Below are positions 5,665-11,915 of a DNA stretch of 11,915 nt, in pieces (within the stretch, counting starts at the first letter, position 1; each line of letters begins with the position of its first letter). Source of the stretch: Sphingomonadales bacterium (GTDB lineage Bacteria > Pseudomonadota > Alphaproteobacteria > Sphingomonadales > Emcibacteraceae). The position numbers and the translations under genes are program-made. The notes below the pieces were generated by a model that worked only from the letters and a program-made list of their open reading frames with translations, made no database searches and was not told the origin of the DNA. Where the stretch lies: assembly GCA_011051815.1 (NCBI GenBank), contig DRKK01000057.1, forward strand, positions 1 through 11,915. Direction: 5' to 3'.

Positions 5665-8217
5665 ATGACGCGCTATAACGCCGCCCTTACCGAAGAAAAA
5701 TGGCAAAAAATCTGGGCGGAAAACGAGACTTTTACCGCCACAGAAGACCTCACCCGACAAAAATATTATGTGTTGGAGATGTTTCCTTATCCCTCCGGCA
5801 AAATTCACATGGGCCATGTGCGCAACTATGCACAGGGTGATGTGGTCGCGCGTTATCGGCGGGCAAAGGGTTATAACGTCCTGCATCCCATGGGCTGGGA
5901 CGCCTTTGGCATGCCAGCGGAAAATGCCGCCATGGAGCATAATGTCCATCCGGCCAAATGGACCTATGAGAATATCGCCCATATGCGCGGCCAGCTCAAA
6001 CAGATGGGCCTGAGCCTCGACTGGAGCCGTGAATTCGCCACCTGTGATCCGGATTACTATGGTCAGGAGCAGAAAATGTTTCTGGATTTTATGGAAACGG
6101 ATCTGGTGTATCGCAAGGAATCATGGGTCAATTGGGATCCGGTGGATAATACGGTATTGGCGAACGAACAGGTCGTGGACGGCTGTGGTTGGCGGTCCGG
6201 TGCGCCCGTTGAACGCCGCCGTCTCAGCCAGTGGTTCCTGAAAATCACCGACTATGCCGAAGAATTGAATACTGCGCTGGACGACCTGCCCCGCTGGCCG
6301 GAAAAAGTCCGGACCATGCAGAAAAACTGGATTGGCCGTTCTGAAGGCTTGCGCCTGTTTTTTGATATAGAGGGCCACGACCCGCTGGAGGTCTATACCA
6401 CCCGTCCGGACACCATATTCGGAGCCTGCGGCATGGCCGTCGCCGCCGATCATCCGCTGGCGGAAAAGCTGGCCCAAGATAATCCGGCCTTGCAGGATTT
6501 TATCCTTGAATGCCGCAGCGGCGCCACCACCGAAGAAGCCATGGAAAAGATGGAGAAGAAGGGCTTTGATACCGGAATTACCGCCCGCGCCCCGTTTCAG
6601 GACCGCGACATGCCCGTCTTTGTCGCCAATTTTGTCCTGATGGAATATGGCACCGGGGCGATTTTCATGTCCGCCGCCCATGACCAGCGTGATCTGGACT
6701 TTGCCCGTAAATACGGCCTTGAGGTGCGCACCGTTATCCGGCCAGACGGCGAAGATGACAATTACGCGGTGGACAAAGAGGCCTATACCGGCCCCGGAAA
6801 ATTGTTTAATTCGGACTTTCTGGATGGCATGACCATTGACGAGGCCAAGGCCGAGGTTGCCCGCCGGGCTGAACAGGGTGGCTTTGGCAAAAAGACGATC
6901 AATTTCCGCCTGCGGGACTGGGGCATTTCCAGGCAACGCTATTGGGGCTGTCCGATTCCGGTCGTTCATTGTACGGATTGCGGTATCGTCCCGGTGGCCA
7001 AATCGGACCTGCCCGTGACCCTGCCCGATGATGTGAGTTTTGATAAGCCCGGTAATCCGCTGGAACATCATCCCACATGGAAGGATGTTGATTGCCCCAA
7101 ATGCGGCAAGCCCGCCCGGCGCGAGACCGATACTTTTGACACCTTCATTGATTCATCCTGGTATTTCGCCCGGTTTTGCTCGCCAAAGTCGGAAAATCCG
7201 GTGGATCAGGCGGCGGCTGATTATTGGTTGCCGGTGGATCAATATGTGGGTGGGGTTGAGCATGCCATCCTGCATCTGCTCTATTCCCGCTTTTACACAA
7301 GGGCCATGAAAAAAATCGGCCTGTCCTCGGTGGCGGAGCCTTTTGACGGCCTGTTTACGCAGGGCATGGTCTGTCATGAGACCTATACGGACCCCGAAGG
7401 CAATTGGATATTGCCCAGCGACCTCATCTGGGGAGAGGGCCATACGGCCCGGACCAAAGAGGGGCAGGATGTTACCATTGGCCGGTCGGTCAAAATGTCC
7501 AAATCCAAGAAAAACGTGGTTGATCCCACGGAAATCATTGACCTGTACGGGGCCGATACCGCCCGCTGGTTTATGCTGTCCGACAGCCCGCCCGAACGGG
7601 ACCTTGAATGGACAGAAGAAGGGGTAGAGGGCGCATGGCGGTTCACTCAAAGATTATGGCGTACAGTCACCACAGGGTTGGAGGGGCTTGACCTTTCAAC
7701 CTCAGAACCAGATGATTTCACCAAGGCGGCTCAGGATTTGCGGCGCATGACCCATGTGAGCATCGATTCCATTGGCCGTGATATTGAGGATTTTCATTTT
7801 AACAATGCCGTTGCCCAGATTTACAAATTTTCCAATGCCGTCGCCGCCTTTAAATCCGATGGCTCGGCGGGCGATGTCTTTGCCAAGGCAGAGGCCTTGA
7901 CAACCTTGATACAGCTTGTGGCCCCGATGATGCCCCATCTGGCCGAAGAAATGTGGCAAAAGACGGGAAATAAAGCTATAGTCACCGACAGCCCGTGGCC
8001 CAAAGCCCGGCCTGAATTGATGCAGGAAAATATGGTCACCATTGCCATACAGATCAAGGGCAAGCTGAAAGATACCATTGAGGTTGCAAAGGATATGGAC
8101 AAGGGCGCGGTGGAAAAGCTTGCGCTGGCGTCTGAAAAAATCCAGCGGGCTGTGGGGGATAATCCCATTCGCAAGGTGATCGTGGTGCCCAATCGAATTG
8201 TCAATATTGTCATATAG
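5665..8217 (+). CDS. leuS: Leucine--tRNA ligase
   Basis: An 850-residue class I leucyl-tRNA synthetase, close to the usual bacterial length, cytoplasmic; it charges tRNA-Leu using ATP. The HIGH-type motif is HMGH (residues 48-51, in [17 protein letters not shown]) and the KMSKS loop is at 610-614. The editing (CP1) domain has TTRPDTIFG and, near residue 330, [16 protein letters not shown]; the FMSAA stretch before HDQRD differs from the more common GCPA or AVPG, with the catalytic Asp kept. A zinc-ribbon-like insert is seen as HCTDCG and DCPKCG. The C-terminal anticodon-binding and end domains are complete ([11 protein letters not shown]). AGGA six bases before ATG 5665 fixes the start. It sits between the DUF3576 lipoprotein and lptE in what looks like one operon. 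Confidence 0.99.
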   Translation: MTRYNAALTEEKWQKIWAENETFTATEDLTRQKYYVLEMFPYPSGKIHMGHVRNYAQGDVVARYRRAKGYNVLHPMGWDAFGMPAENAAMEHNVHPAKWTYENIAHMRGQLKQMGLSLDWSREFATCDPDYYGQEQKMFLDFMETDLVYRKESWVNWDPVDNTVLANEQVVDGCGWRSGAPVERRRLSQWFLKITDYAEELNTALDDLPRWPEKVRTMQKNWIGRSEGLRLFFDIEGHDPLEVYTTRPDTIFGACGMAVAADHPLAEKLAQDNPALQDFILECRSGATTEEAMEKMEKKGFDTGITARAPFQDRDMPVFVANFVLMEYGTGAIFMSAAHDQRDLDFARKYGLEVRTVIRPDGEDDNYAVDKEAYTGPGKLFNSDFLDGMTIDEAKAEVARRAEQGGFGKKTINFRLRDWGISRQRYWGCPIPVVHCTDCGIVPVAKSDLPVTLPDDVSFDKPGNPLEHHPTWKDVDCPKCGKPARRETDTFDTFIDSSWYFARFCSPKSENPVDQAAADYWLPVDQYVGGVEHAILHLLYSRFYTRAMKKIGLSSVAEPFDGLFTQGMVCHETYTDPEGNWILPSDLIWGEGHTARTKEGQDVTIGRSVKMSKSKKNVVDPTEIIDLYGADTARWFMLSDSPPERDLEWTEEGVEGAWRFTQRLWRTVTTGLEGLDLSTSEPDDFTKAAQDLRRMTHVSIDSIGRDIEDFHFNNAVAQIYKFSNAVAAFKSDGSAGDVFAKAEALTTLIQLVAPMMPHLAEEMWQKTGNKAIVTDSPWPKARPELMQENMVTIAIQIKGKLKDTIEVAKDMDKGAVEKLALASEKIQRAVGDNPIRKVIVVPNRIVNIVI

Positions 8218-8226
8218 GATCGTTGA

Positions 8227-8760
8227 ATGAGGTTTATTCTGGTATTAATAACAACCGTTATGCTCGCCAGTTGCGGCTTCAAACCCATGTATGGCCAGTT
8301 TTCCGATGGCAAAGGCGACCTGCGGGATGTGATGGCCAATATCCGGGTCAGTGATATTACCGAACAAGGCAGGCCGACCCGCATCGGACAGGTCATCCGC
8401 AACAGCCTTCTGGATCAATTGACCCCGTTCGGTGAAACCAAGCAAGCGGAATATATCCTGAAAGTCACCTTTCTGATTGAGGAACATGGTTACGGCATTC
8501 GTCAGAATGACAGTGTTACCCTGCAAAACCTGAAACTTGTTGCCTCTTTTCAGCTGGAAGATGTGAATAGTTCAAAGGTCATTCTGGATTCAGCGGCGCG
8601 GGCCTTGGTGACCTATGATCTGGCCCAGTCGGACTATTCTAATATGATCGCCCGTAATGCGGCCCTGAAAAGATTGTCACAGGATGTGGCCAATCAGATG
8701 GCAACCCGTATCGGGGCCTATTTCAATAAAACTGCCACCAAAGAACATTCATCGCAATGA
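8227..8760 (+). CDS. lptE: LPS assembly lipoprotein LptE
   Basis: A 177-residue lipoprotein. The signal peptide MRFILVLITTVMLASC ends in a lipobox with Cys16, followed by GFKPMYG, a hallmark of LptE/RlpB in Alphaproteobacteria. Further family features are IGQVIRNSLLDQLTPFG, the beta-strand pairs around EYILKVTFLIEEHGYGIRQN, and a C-terminal helix with ARNAALKRLSQDVANQM. LptE plugs the LptD barrel and helps insert lipopolysaccharide into the outer leaflet of the outer membrane. It begins nine bases after leuS and its stop overlaps holA (ATGA), giving tight coupling. Its presence shows an LPS-bearing outer membrane. Position between leuS and holA is the same as in many proteobacteria and strengthens the call. 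Confidence 0.95.
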   Translation: MRFILVLITTVMLASCGFKPMYGQFSDGKGDLRDVMANIRVSDITEQGRPTRIGQVIRNSLLDQLTPFGETKQAEYILKVTFLIEEHGYGIRQNDSVTLQNLKLVASFQLEDVNSSKVILDSAARALVTYDLAQSDYSNMIARNAALKRLSQDVANQMATRIGAYFNKTATKEHSSQ

Positions 8761-9779
8761 AGCTTAACCGGAATGACATCACCGCACAGATCAAACAGCT
8801 TAACCCGGCCTACCGGGCGGTTCTGATTTATGGCCGGGATGAGGGGCTGGTGCGTGAGCGAGCCGATAAAATCGCCCGCCAGATTGTCGAAGACCTGCGC
8901 GATGCCTTTCAGGTGGCGACCATTGAACCGGACAAGTTGAAATCAGAGCCGTATCTGCTGGCCGATGAGGCGGCGGCCATCTCCATGATGGGCGGGCGGC
9001 GGGTCGTCCGGGTGGATGGGGCCGGGGAAAATGTGACGGCGGCGGCGAAAGATTTTCTGGCTAATCCTCTTGGGGATGGGCTGGTGATCATTACAGCGGG
9101 CGGGATTCGGACCACATCACCGCTGGTCAAATTATTCAACGCGGCCAAAAATGCCGCCGCCATTGGCTGTTATGAGGACGGTAAAGGCGACCTGCACCAG
9201 CTTCTCCGTGAGGTTATGGCCCAGCATGGGCTGGAGCTTGCCCCCGATGCGGCGGCCTATCTTCAGAATAATCTGGGCAGTGACCGGATGATCTCCCGGG
9301 GGGAGCTTGAAAAGCTGGCGCTTTATATGGGGGACCAGAAAAAAGTGACCCTTGATGATGCCCGGGCCTGTATCGGGGACAGCGGCGCCTTGACCCTTGA
9401 AATGATCGCGGCGGCGACCACGGGCGGTGATCTGAAAGTTCTGGATGATACCCTGTTCAAGGCCTTTAACCGGGGAGAAAATGCCATTCCTATCCTGCGC
9501 AACTTGGCCAGACGTCTGCAAAAACTGCATCTGGTGCGCGGCAGTATGGATAAGGGTATGTCCCCGGACCAGGCTGTTCGAACGGTTGTCTATAACCCCT
9601 ATTCGCCGGAGAAAAAGGCTCTTTTGTCCCAGATTGGAAAATGGTCCACGGGCAAACTCTCAAACGCCCTTGATATTGTTATGGAGGCTGAGGCCGACTG
9701 CAAAGTCACCGGCCTGCCCGCAGAGGCCATCTGCGCCCGGGCCTGTCTGCGCATTGCCAATGCGGCGCGCGTTTCCTAG
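8757..9779 (+). CDS. holA: DNA polymerase III subunit delta
   Basis: A 340-residue delta subunit, the clamp-loader part that opens the beta sliding clamp. The start of the family is clear: YRAVLIYGRDEGLVRERADK (AAA+-like N-terminal domain), followed by ADEAAAISMMGGRRVVRVDG, LVIITAGGI, and the middle domain motifs YLQNNLGSDRMISRGELEKL and LYMG...VTLDDARACIGDS. The C-terminal collar domain contains NAIPILRNLARRLQKLHLVR and ends in ICARACLRIANAA. Length is standard (about 340). ATG 8757 overlaps the lptE stop in ATGA, so it is translationally coupled. In many Alphaproteobacteria parB-type genes follow; here the operon instead ends at a convergent crotonase gene with an 11-base gap and no visible terminator. 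Confidence 0.96.
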   Translation: MKLNRNDITAQIKQLNPAYRAVLIYGRDEGLVRERADKIARQIVEDLRDAFQVATIEPDKLKSEPYLLADEAAAISMMGGRRVVRVDGAGENVTAAAKDFLANPLGDGLVIITAGGIRTTSPLVKLFNAAKNAAAIGCYEDGKGDLHQLLREVMAQHGLELAPDAAAYLQNNLGSDRMISRGELEKLALYMGDQKKVTLDDARACIGDSGALTLEMIAAATTGGDLKVLDDTLFKAFNRGENAIPILRNLARRLQKLHLVRGSMDKGMSPDQAVRTVVYNPYSPEKKALLSQIGKWSTGKLSNALDIVMEAEADCKVTGLPAEAICARACLRIANAARVS

Positions 9780-9790
9780 AACTGAGCGCC

Positions 9791-10579
9791 CTAGTATTCC
9801 GGTTTGCGTTTATTGAGAAAGGCCGTCACCCCTTGGCTGTGATCCGGGCCGTCAAAAGCATCCATAAAGACCTTTTCTGATGCCGCATCATCATCCCGGC
9901 TGCCGTCCTGAACCCGGCGGATAATTTGCTTTATTTCCCGCAAACTATGGGGGCTGTTACCCAGCAGGATTTCCACATAAGCCCGTACCTCCGCCGCCAA
10001 TTCCTCTGTCGGATAAACCTCATTGACCAACCCCATCTGCAAAGCCTTTTCAGCCGTGACAAGGCGGGCGGAAAATAAAATATCCCGGGCCGCCGCCGCG
10101 CCCACCTGATCCATCAACCGCCGGGTATCGGACAGGCCATAAACCAGCCCGAGCTTTGCCGGGGTAATGCCGTAGCGGGATTTCACATCGCCGAACCGCA
10201 AATCACAGCAGAGTGCTAATATACAGCCACCGCCGACACAGGCCCCGCCGATCATGGCGATGGTTGGCTTGGTGAAATTCTCAAGCGCGCTACAGGCCGC
10301 CCGGATGGCTAGGCGATTCTGATCTCTGGCTTGTCTGTCCTGGATTAACAGGTCAAATTCGCTGATGTCGGCCCCGGCACAAAATATATTTGGCGTTGAT
10401 GAGCGCAGGATCAGGATTTTGATCTCCGGGTCATCTTCTGCCGCTGCGACTAATGCGGGTATGGCCTGCCACATGGCGCAGTTCAGGGCGTTTTTCCGAT
10501 CCGGGCGGTTGAGGGTCAGCCAGCCAATATGCCGGTCTTTCTCCAAAAATATAAGCTCTTGTGTCATGGCGGAGATCAT
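9791..10579 (-). CDS. Crotonase-fold (enoyl-CoA hydratase/isomerase-like) protein
   Basis: A 262-residue crotonase family protein, normal length. The CoA/oxyanion-hole signatures are intact: LTLNRPDRKNALN (residues 21-33), IFCAGADISEF (65-75) and MIGGACVGGGC (109-119). The two glutamates that add water in classical enoyl-CoA hydratase (Glu144 and Glu164 of the rat enzyme, in GGGCEL and QPE) correspond to Ile120 (GGGCIL) and Ala141 (TPAKLG) here. So CoA-ester binding is likely, but ordinary hydratase activity is not. The stretch ITPAKLGLVYGLSDTRRL marks a distinct subfamily. Related folds do isomerase, decarboxylase, thioesterase or non-catalytic jobs. No other beta-oxidation gene is adjacent. 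The start may be ATG 10579 or ATG 10567; neither has a good ribosome site. Confidence 0.9.
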   Translation of the reverse strand: MISAMTQELIFLEKDRHIGWLTLNRPDRKNALNCAMWQAIPALVAAAEDDPEIKILILRSSTPNIFCAGADISEFDLLIQDRQARDQNRLAIRAACSALENFTKPTIAMIGGACVGGGCILALCCDLRFGDVKSRYGITPAKLGLVYGLSDTRRLMDQVGAAAARDILFSARLVTAEKALQMGLVNEVYPTEELAAEVRAYVEILLGNSPHSLREIKQIIRRVQDGSRDDDAASEKVFMDAFDGPDHSQGVTAFLNKRKPEY

Positions 10580-10618
10580 AGCTGATCAAGGGGAGAAATA
10601 CAGCCATAATTATTTTTC

Positions 10619-10649
10619 TTGACTTGGGCATTATGCTGCCCTATATGAT
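10619..10649 (+). promoter_or_regulatory. Sigma-70 promoter of the membrane protein/XRE cassette
   Basis: TTGACT (10619-10624, five of six to the -35 consensus) is followed after 17 bases by TATATG (10642-10647) or after 19 by TATGAT (10644-10649, five of six to TATAAT). The start site would be near 10655, leaving a leader of about 55 bases before ATG 10712. It lies in the 132-bp gap after the divergent crotonase gene. Confidence 0.6.
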
Positions 10650-10653
10650 ACTT

Positions 10654-10681
10654 GTAGGTTTCATTTAGACATTTAAACTAC
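10654..10681. promoter_or_regulatory. Candidate operator overlapping the cassette start site
   Basis: GTAGGTTT (10654-10661) and AAACTAC (10675-10681) form an inverted repeat, matching GTAGTTT apart from one extra G in the left arm, with about 13 bases between. It covers the predicted transcription start of the cassette that encodes an XRE regulator, which is where such a repressor would bind its own operon. This is inference from position and symmetry only. Confidence 0.35.
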
Positions 10682-10711
10682 TCATATTGATACCTGAAAG
10701 GAAAATATATT

Positions 10712-11209
10712 ATGACCAGAGAAAAAAAGATCACTTCCTATGCCCAGCTGCTTGACAGCCTGATGCATAAGGTTGCCATCGCCTTTATACTGATGATCAT
10801 TATCCGGGGTATCGGGCTGTCCGAATTTTTTATTAGCCTTGATCTATATGGAAATTTATATTATCTGCAGATTGCCCTCAAAATAGGTCTTTTCCTTCTT
10901 ATACTGCCGGTTTTTATTAATTTCCTCCGGCTGAAATTCGGGGGTCAATGTGATATCCGGGAAGAGGACAGCTATATTTCCGAAACATTCAAGCGGGCCT
11001 GCGTGGTGTCTTTCGCTCTGTCTATTCTGTTCATACAGCTTGTCAAAAAAACGGCCGCGCACTATGCCACGGACCTGCCAACTCCGGTTTATATCGGGGC
11101 CATAGAGATTTTCAGCCTCACTGTCTTTTGCATCACCTATTTTTATCTGATTTACAGAGATTCCCGTGAGGGTCAGGGGGATGATTTTACCGGGGAACAA
11201 GACCAATGA
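10712..11209 (+). CDS. Four-helix integral membrane protein, unknown function
   Basis: A 165-residue protein I do not recognise by family. It has four likely membrane helices, at about residues 20-37 (VAIAFILMIIIRGIGL), 49-72 (YYLQIALKIGLFLLILPVFI), 95-112 (ACVVSFALSILFIQLV) and 127-148 (YIGAIEIFSLTVFCITYFYL). The N-terminus is basic and the C-terminus short and acidic (REGQGDDFTGEQDQ), both probably cytoplasmic. The start ATG 10712 has GAAAGGA (10696-10702) nine bases before it. The stop overlaps the next gene in ATGA, so production is coupled to the XRE regulator. Small membrane protein plus small XRE pairs are known in many bacteria, where the membrane protein may hold or sense for the regulator; that role is inference here. 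Confidence 0.85.
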   Translation: MTREKKITSYAQLLDSLMHKVAIAFILMIIIRGIGLSEFFISLDLYGNLYYLQIALKIGLFLLILPVFINFLRLKFGGQCDIREEDSYISETFKRACVVSFALSILFIQLVKKTAAHYATDLPTPVYIGAIEIFSLTVFCITYFYLIYRDSREGQGDDFTGEQDQ

Positions 11210-11421
11210 GCAGCCCGTTAAAAAACCGTATCCGGGTATTCCGGGCCGAACATCGCCTGAGCCAAAGCGACCTTGCAGACGCAATCGGCGTCACCCGTAA
11301 AACCATCAGCACCATTGAGGTAGGCCGCTTTGTCCCCTCCACCATCATCGCCCTGAAAATAGCCCGCTATTTCAAGGTGCCTGTTGAAGAAATTTTCTCC
11401 CTCACCACAGAAAAGGAATGA
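11206..11421 (+). CDS. Small XRE-family HTH transcriptional regulator
   Basis: A 71-residue protein made of a single Cro/C1-type helix-turn-helix: NRIRVFRAEHRLSQSDLADA, then IGVTRKTISTIEVGRFVPST (recognition helix region, residues about 28-47) and ALKIARYFKVPVEEIF. This is the YozG-like short XRE class that binds DNA as a dimer and has no separate sensor domain. It overlaps the upstream membrane protein by ATGA and is followed four bases later by a small membrane protein gene, so all three are probably one transcript. A likely target is its own promoter region (see the inverted repeat at 10654-10681). Confidence 0.95.
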   Translation: MSSPLKNRIRVFRAEHRLSQSDLADAIGVTRKTISTIEVGRFVPSTIIALKIARYFKVPVEEIFSLTTEKE

Positions 11422-11425
11422 TAAA

Positions 11426-11659
11426 ATGACCACCAAACACACTCTGTTAATCAACGCCGTCATATGGGCCGCCATGATACTCGCCACCGCTTTCATCGTA
11501 TCCGGTTCGGATTTGGGCAGTAAGGGAGAATTTTCTCTGACCCTGTTACAGATAACCGGCTGGTATATGATGGATATGCTCCTGCGGGGAAAAGCCCGTT
11601 CCCCAAAATCTGAATGGAACTGCCTGCGCAAGTCCAGCCAGAAAACAAAGAACCTTTAA
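11426..11659 (+). CDS. Small two-helix membrane protein, unknown function
   Basis: A 77-residue protein. I place the start at ATG 11426 rather than the in-frame ATG 11384, because AAGGA (11413-11417) is eight bases upstream, the gene then begins just after the XRE stop, and the first 14 residues of the longer form have no membrane-protein character. It has two hydrophobic segments, LLINAVIWAAMILATAFIVS (about residues 7-27) and FSLTLLQITGWYMMDMLL (about 37-54), and a basic tail rich in Lys and Ser. No family is recognised. As the third gene of the membrane protein/XRE cassette it may be a partner of the four-helix protein. No hairpin terminator follows; the che region begins at once. Confidence 0.75.
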   Translation: MTTKHTLLINAVIWAAMILATAFIVSGSDLGSKGEFSLTLLQITGWYMMDMLLRGKARSPKSEWNCLRKSSQKTKNL

Positions 11660-11724
11660 TCTTGTGGTCAGAGTCTCAAATCTGCACCTTTGAGCTGCAG
11701 ATCGTTGAAAAGGTCTGTGGCTGA
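11614..11724 (+). CDS. 36-aa ORF joined to cheA by TGATG; possible STAS-protein remnant
   Basis: ATG 11614 opens a 36-codon frame ending at TGA 11722-11724, which overlaps the cheA ATG. It starts MELPAQVQPENKEPLI and ends ICTFELQIVEKVCG. It overlaps the end of the two-helix membrane gene by 46 bases in another frame. Chemotaxis operons in Alphaproteobacteria often have a small STAS-domain gene of about 100 codons just before cheA, and the second half here (SQICTFELQIVEKV) faintly resembles the STAS segment with a conserved Ser/Thr before a Leu-rich helix. So it may be a deleted remnant, a tiny real gene used for coupling, or chance. I cannot tell from sequence alone. Confidence 0.28.
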   Translation: MELPAQVQPENKEPLILWSESQICTFELQIVEKVCG

Positions 11725-11915
11725 TGTCCGACCCTATGGAAGAATTTAAAGGCGTTTTTTTTTGAAGAATGTGCCGAATTGCTGATCAATCTTGAAGAAG
11801 GCCTGATGCAGTTACGGGACGGTGACAGCGACCCGGAAACCCTGAATAGTGTTTTTCGCGCGGTCCATTCCATCAAGGGCGGTGCGGGGGCTTTTGGCTT
11901 TGATCATCTGGTCTC
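11724..11915 (+). CDS. cheA: Chemotaxis kinase CheA, N-terminal Hpt (P1) domain; partial and apparently frameshifted
   Basis: From ATG 11724 the reading starts MSDPMEEFKGVFF and meets TGA at 11763-11765 because of a run of nine T (11755-11763). With eight T the frame continues as EECAELLINLEEGLMQLRDG and on to SVFRAVHSIKGGAGAFGFDH, a CheA P1/Hpt domain with the phospho-accepting histidine at residue 48 (codon 11866-11868), the same number as in E. coli CheA. CheA autophosphorylates and passes phosphate to CheY and CheB. The window cuts the gene at 11915. The gene overlaps the preceding short ORF in TGATG; AAAGG about ten bases upstream is a weak ribosome site. The extra T is a sequencing error, a real mutation or a slippage site; the identity of the domain is secure. 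Confidence 0.85.

Noticed and set aside
6121..7071. Minus-strand open frame of 316 codons inside leuS
   Set aside because: It is fully antisense to a conserved region of leucyl-tRNA synthetase and reads as low-quality Gly/His-rich shadow sequence.
11384..11425. ATG 11384 as the start of the small two-helix protein
   Set aside because: It would overlap the XRE gene by 38 bases without a ribosome site, while ATG 11426 has AAGGA at the right distance.

Overview
This window reads as chromosomal DNA from a Gram-negative alphaproteobacterium of moderate G+C. The strongest pointer is the block DUF3576 lipoprotein - leuS - lptE - holA, a gene order typical of Alphaproteobacteria. A psp envelope-stress operon, a PEP-CTERM surface protein, a beta-barrel protein ending in Phe and an E. 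coli-like CheA fit an aquatic or marine, biofilm-capable member (Emcibacterales/Kordiimonadales-like is a guess from gene content; no marker gene proves it).

Layout. (1) 1-1661, plus strand: the end of a phage-shock operon. It holds the pspB tail, pspC, a second short PspC-domain protein, a second PspB-like membrane/coiled-coil protein and a YkuD-type L,D-transpeptidase, closed by a strong hairpin terminator at 1721-1757. (2) 1766-2404, minus: a secreted PEP-CTERM protein. Its upstream region (2405-2579) carries a textbook -24/-12 sigma-54 promoter and, about 100 bp upstream of the predicted start site, a 28-bp near-palindrome that looks like an enhancer-binding-protein site. (3) 2580-4803: yggS (minus) and a ThiE/TenI-like gene (plus) are divergent and almost touching. 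The ThiE-like gene overlaps a convergent outer-membrane beta-barrel gene by 3 bp. (4) 4804-5155: a non-coding stretch of about 350 bp. (5) 5156-9779, plus: DUF3576 lipoprotein, leuS, lptE, holA, tightly packed and probably one operon for translation, LPS export and replication. (6) 9791-10579, minus: a crotonase-fold protein in which both usual hydratase glutamates are replaced. (7) 10712-11659, plus: a compact cassette of a four-helix membrane protein, a small XRE regulator and a two-helix membrane protein, with a recognisable promoter and a candidate operator. (8) 11614-11915, plus: a 36-codon ORF that overlaps, by TGATG, the start of cheA. cheA is cut by the window end and is apparently frameshifted at a run of nine T.

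The most notable points are the sigma-54 promoter plus palindrome in front of the PEP-CTERM gene, the T9 frameshift in cheA, the crotonase without catalytic glutamates, and the B-C-C'-B' architecture of the psp operon with an attached transpeptidase. I do not see a CRISPR array, tRNA, rRNA, transposase or an obvious defence system.
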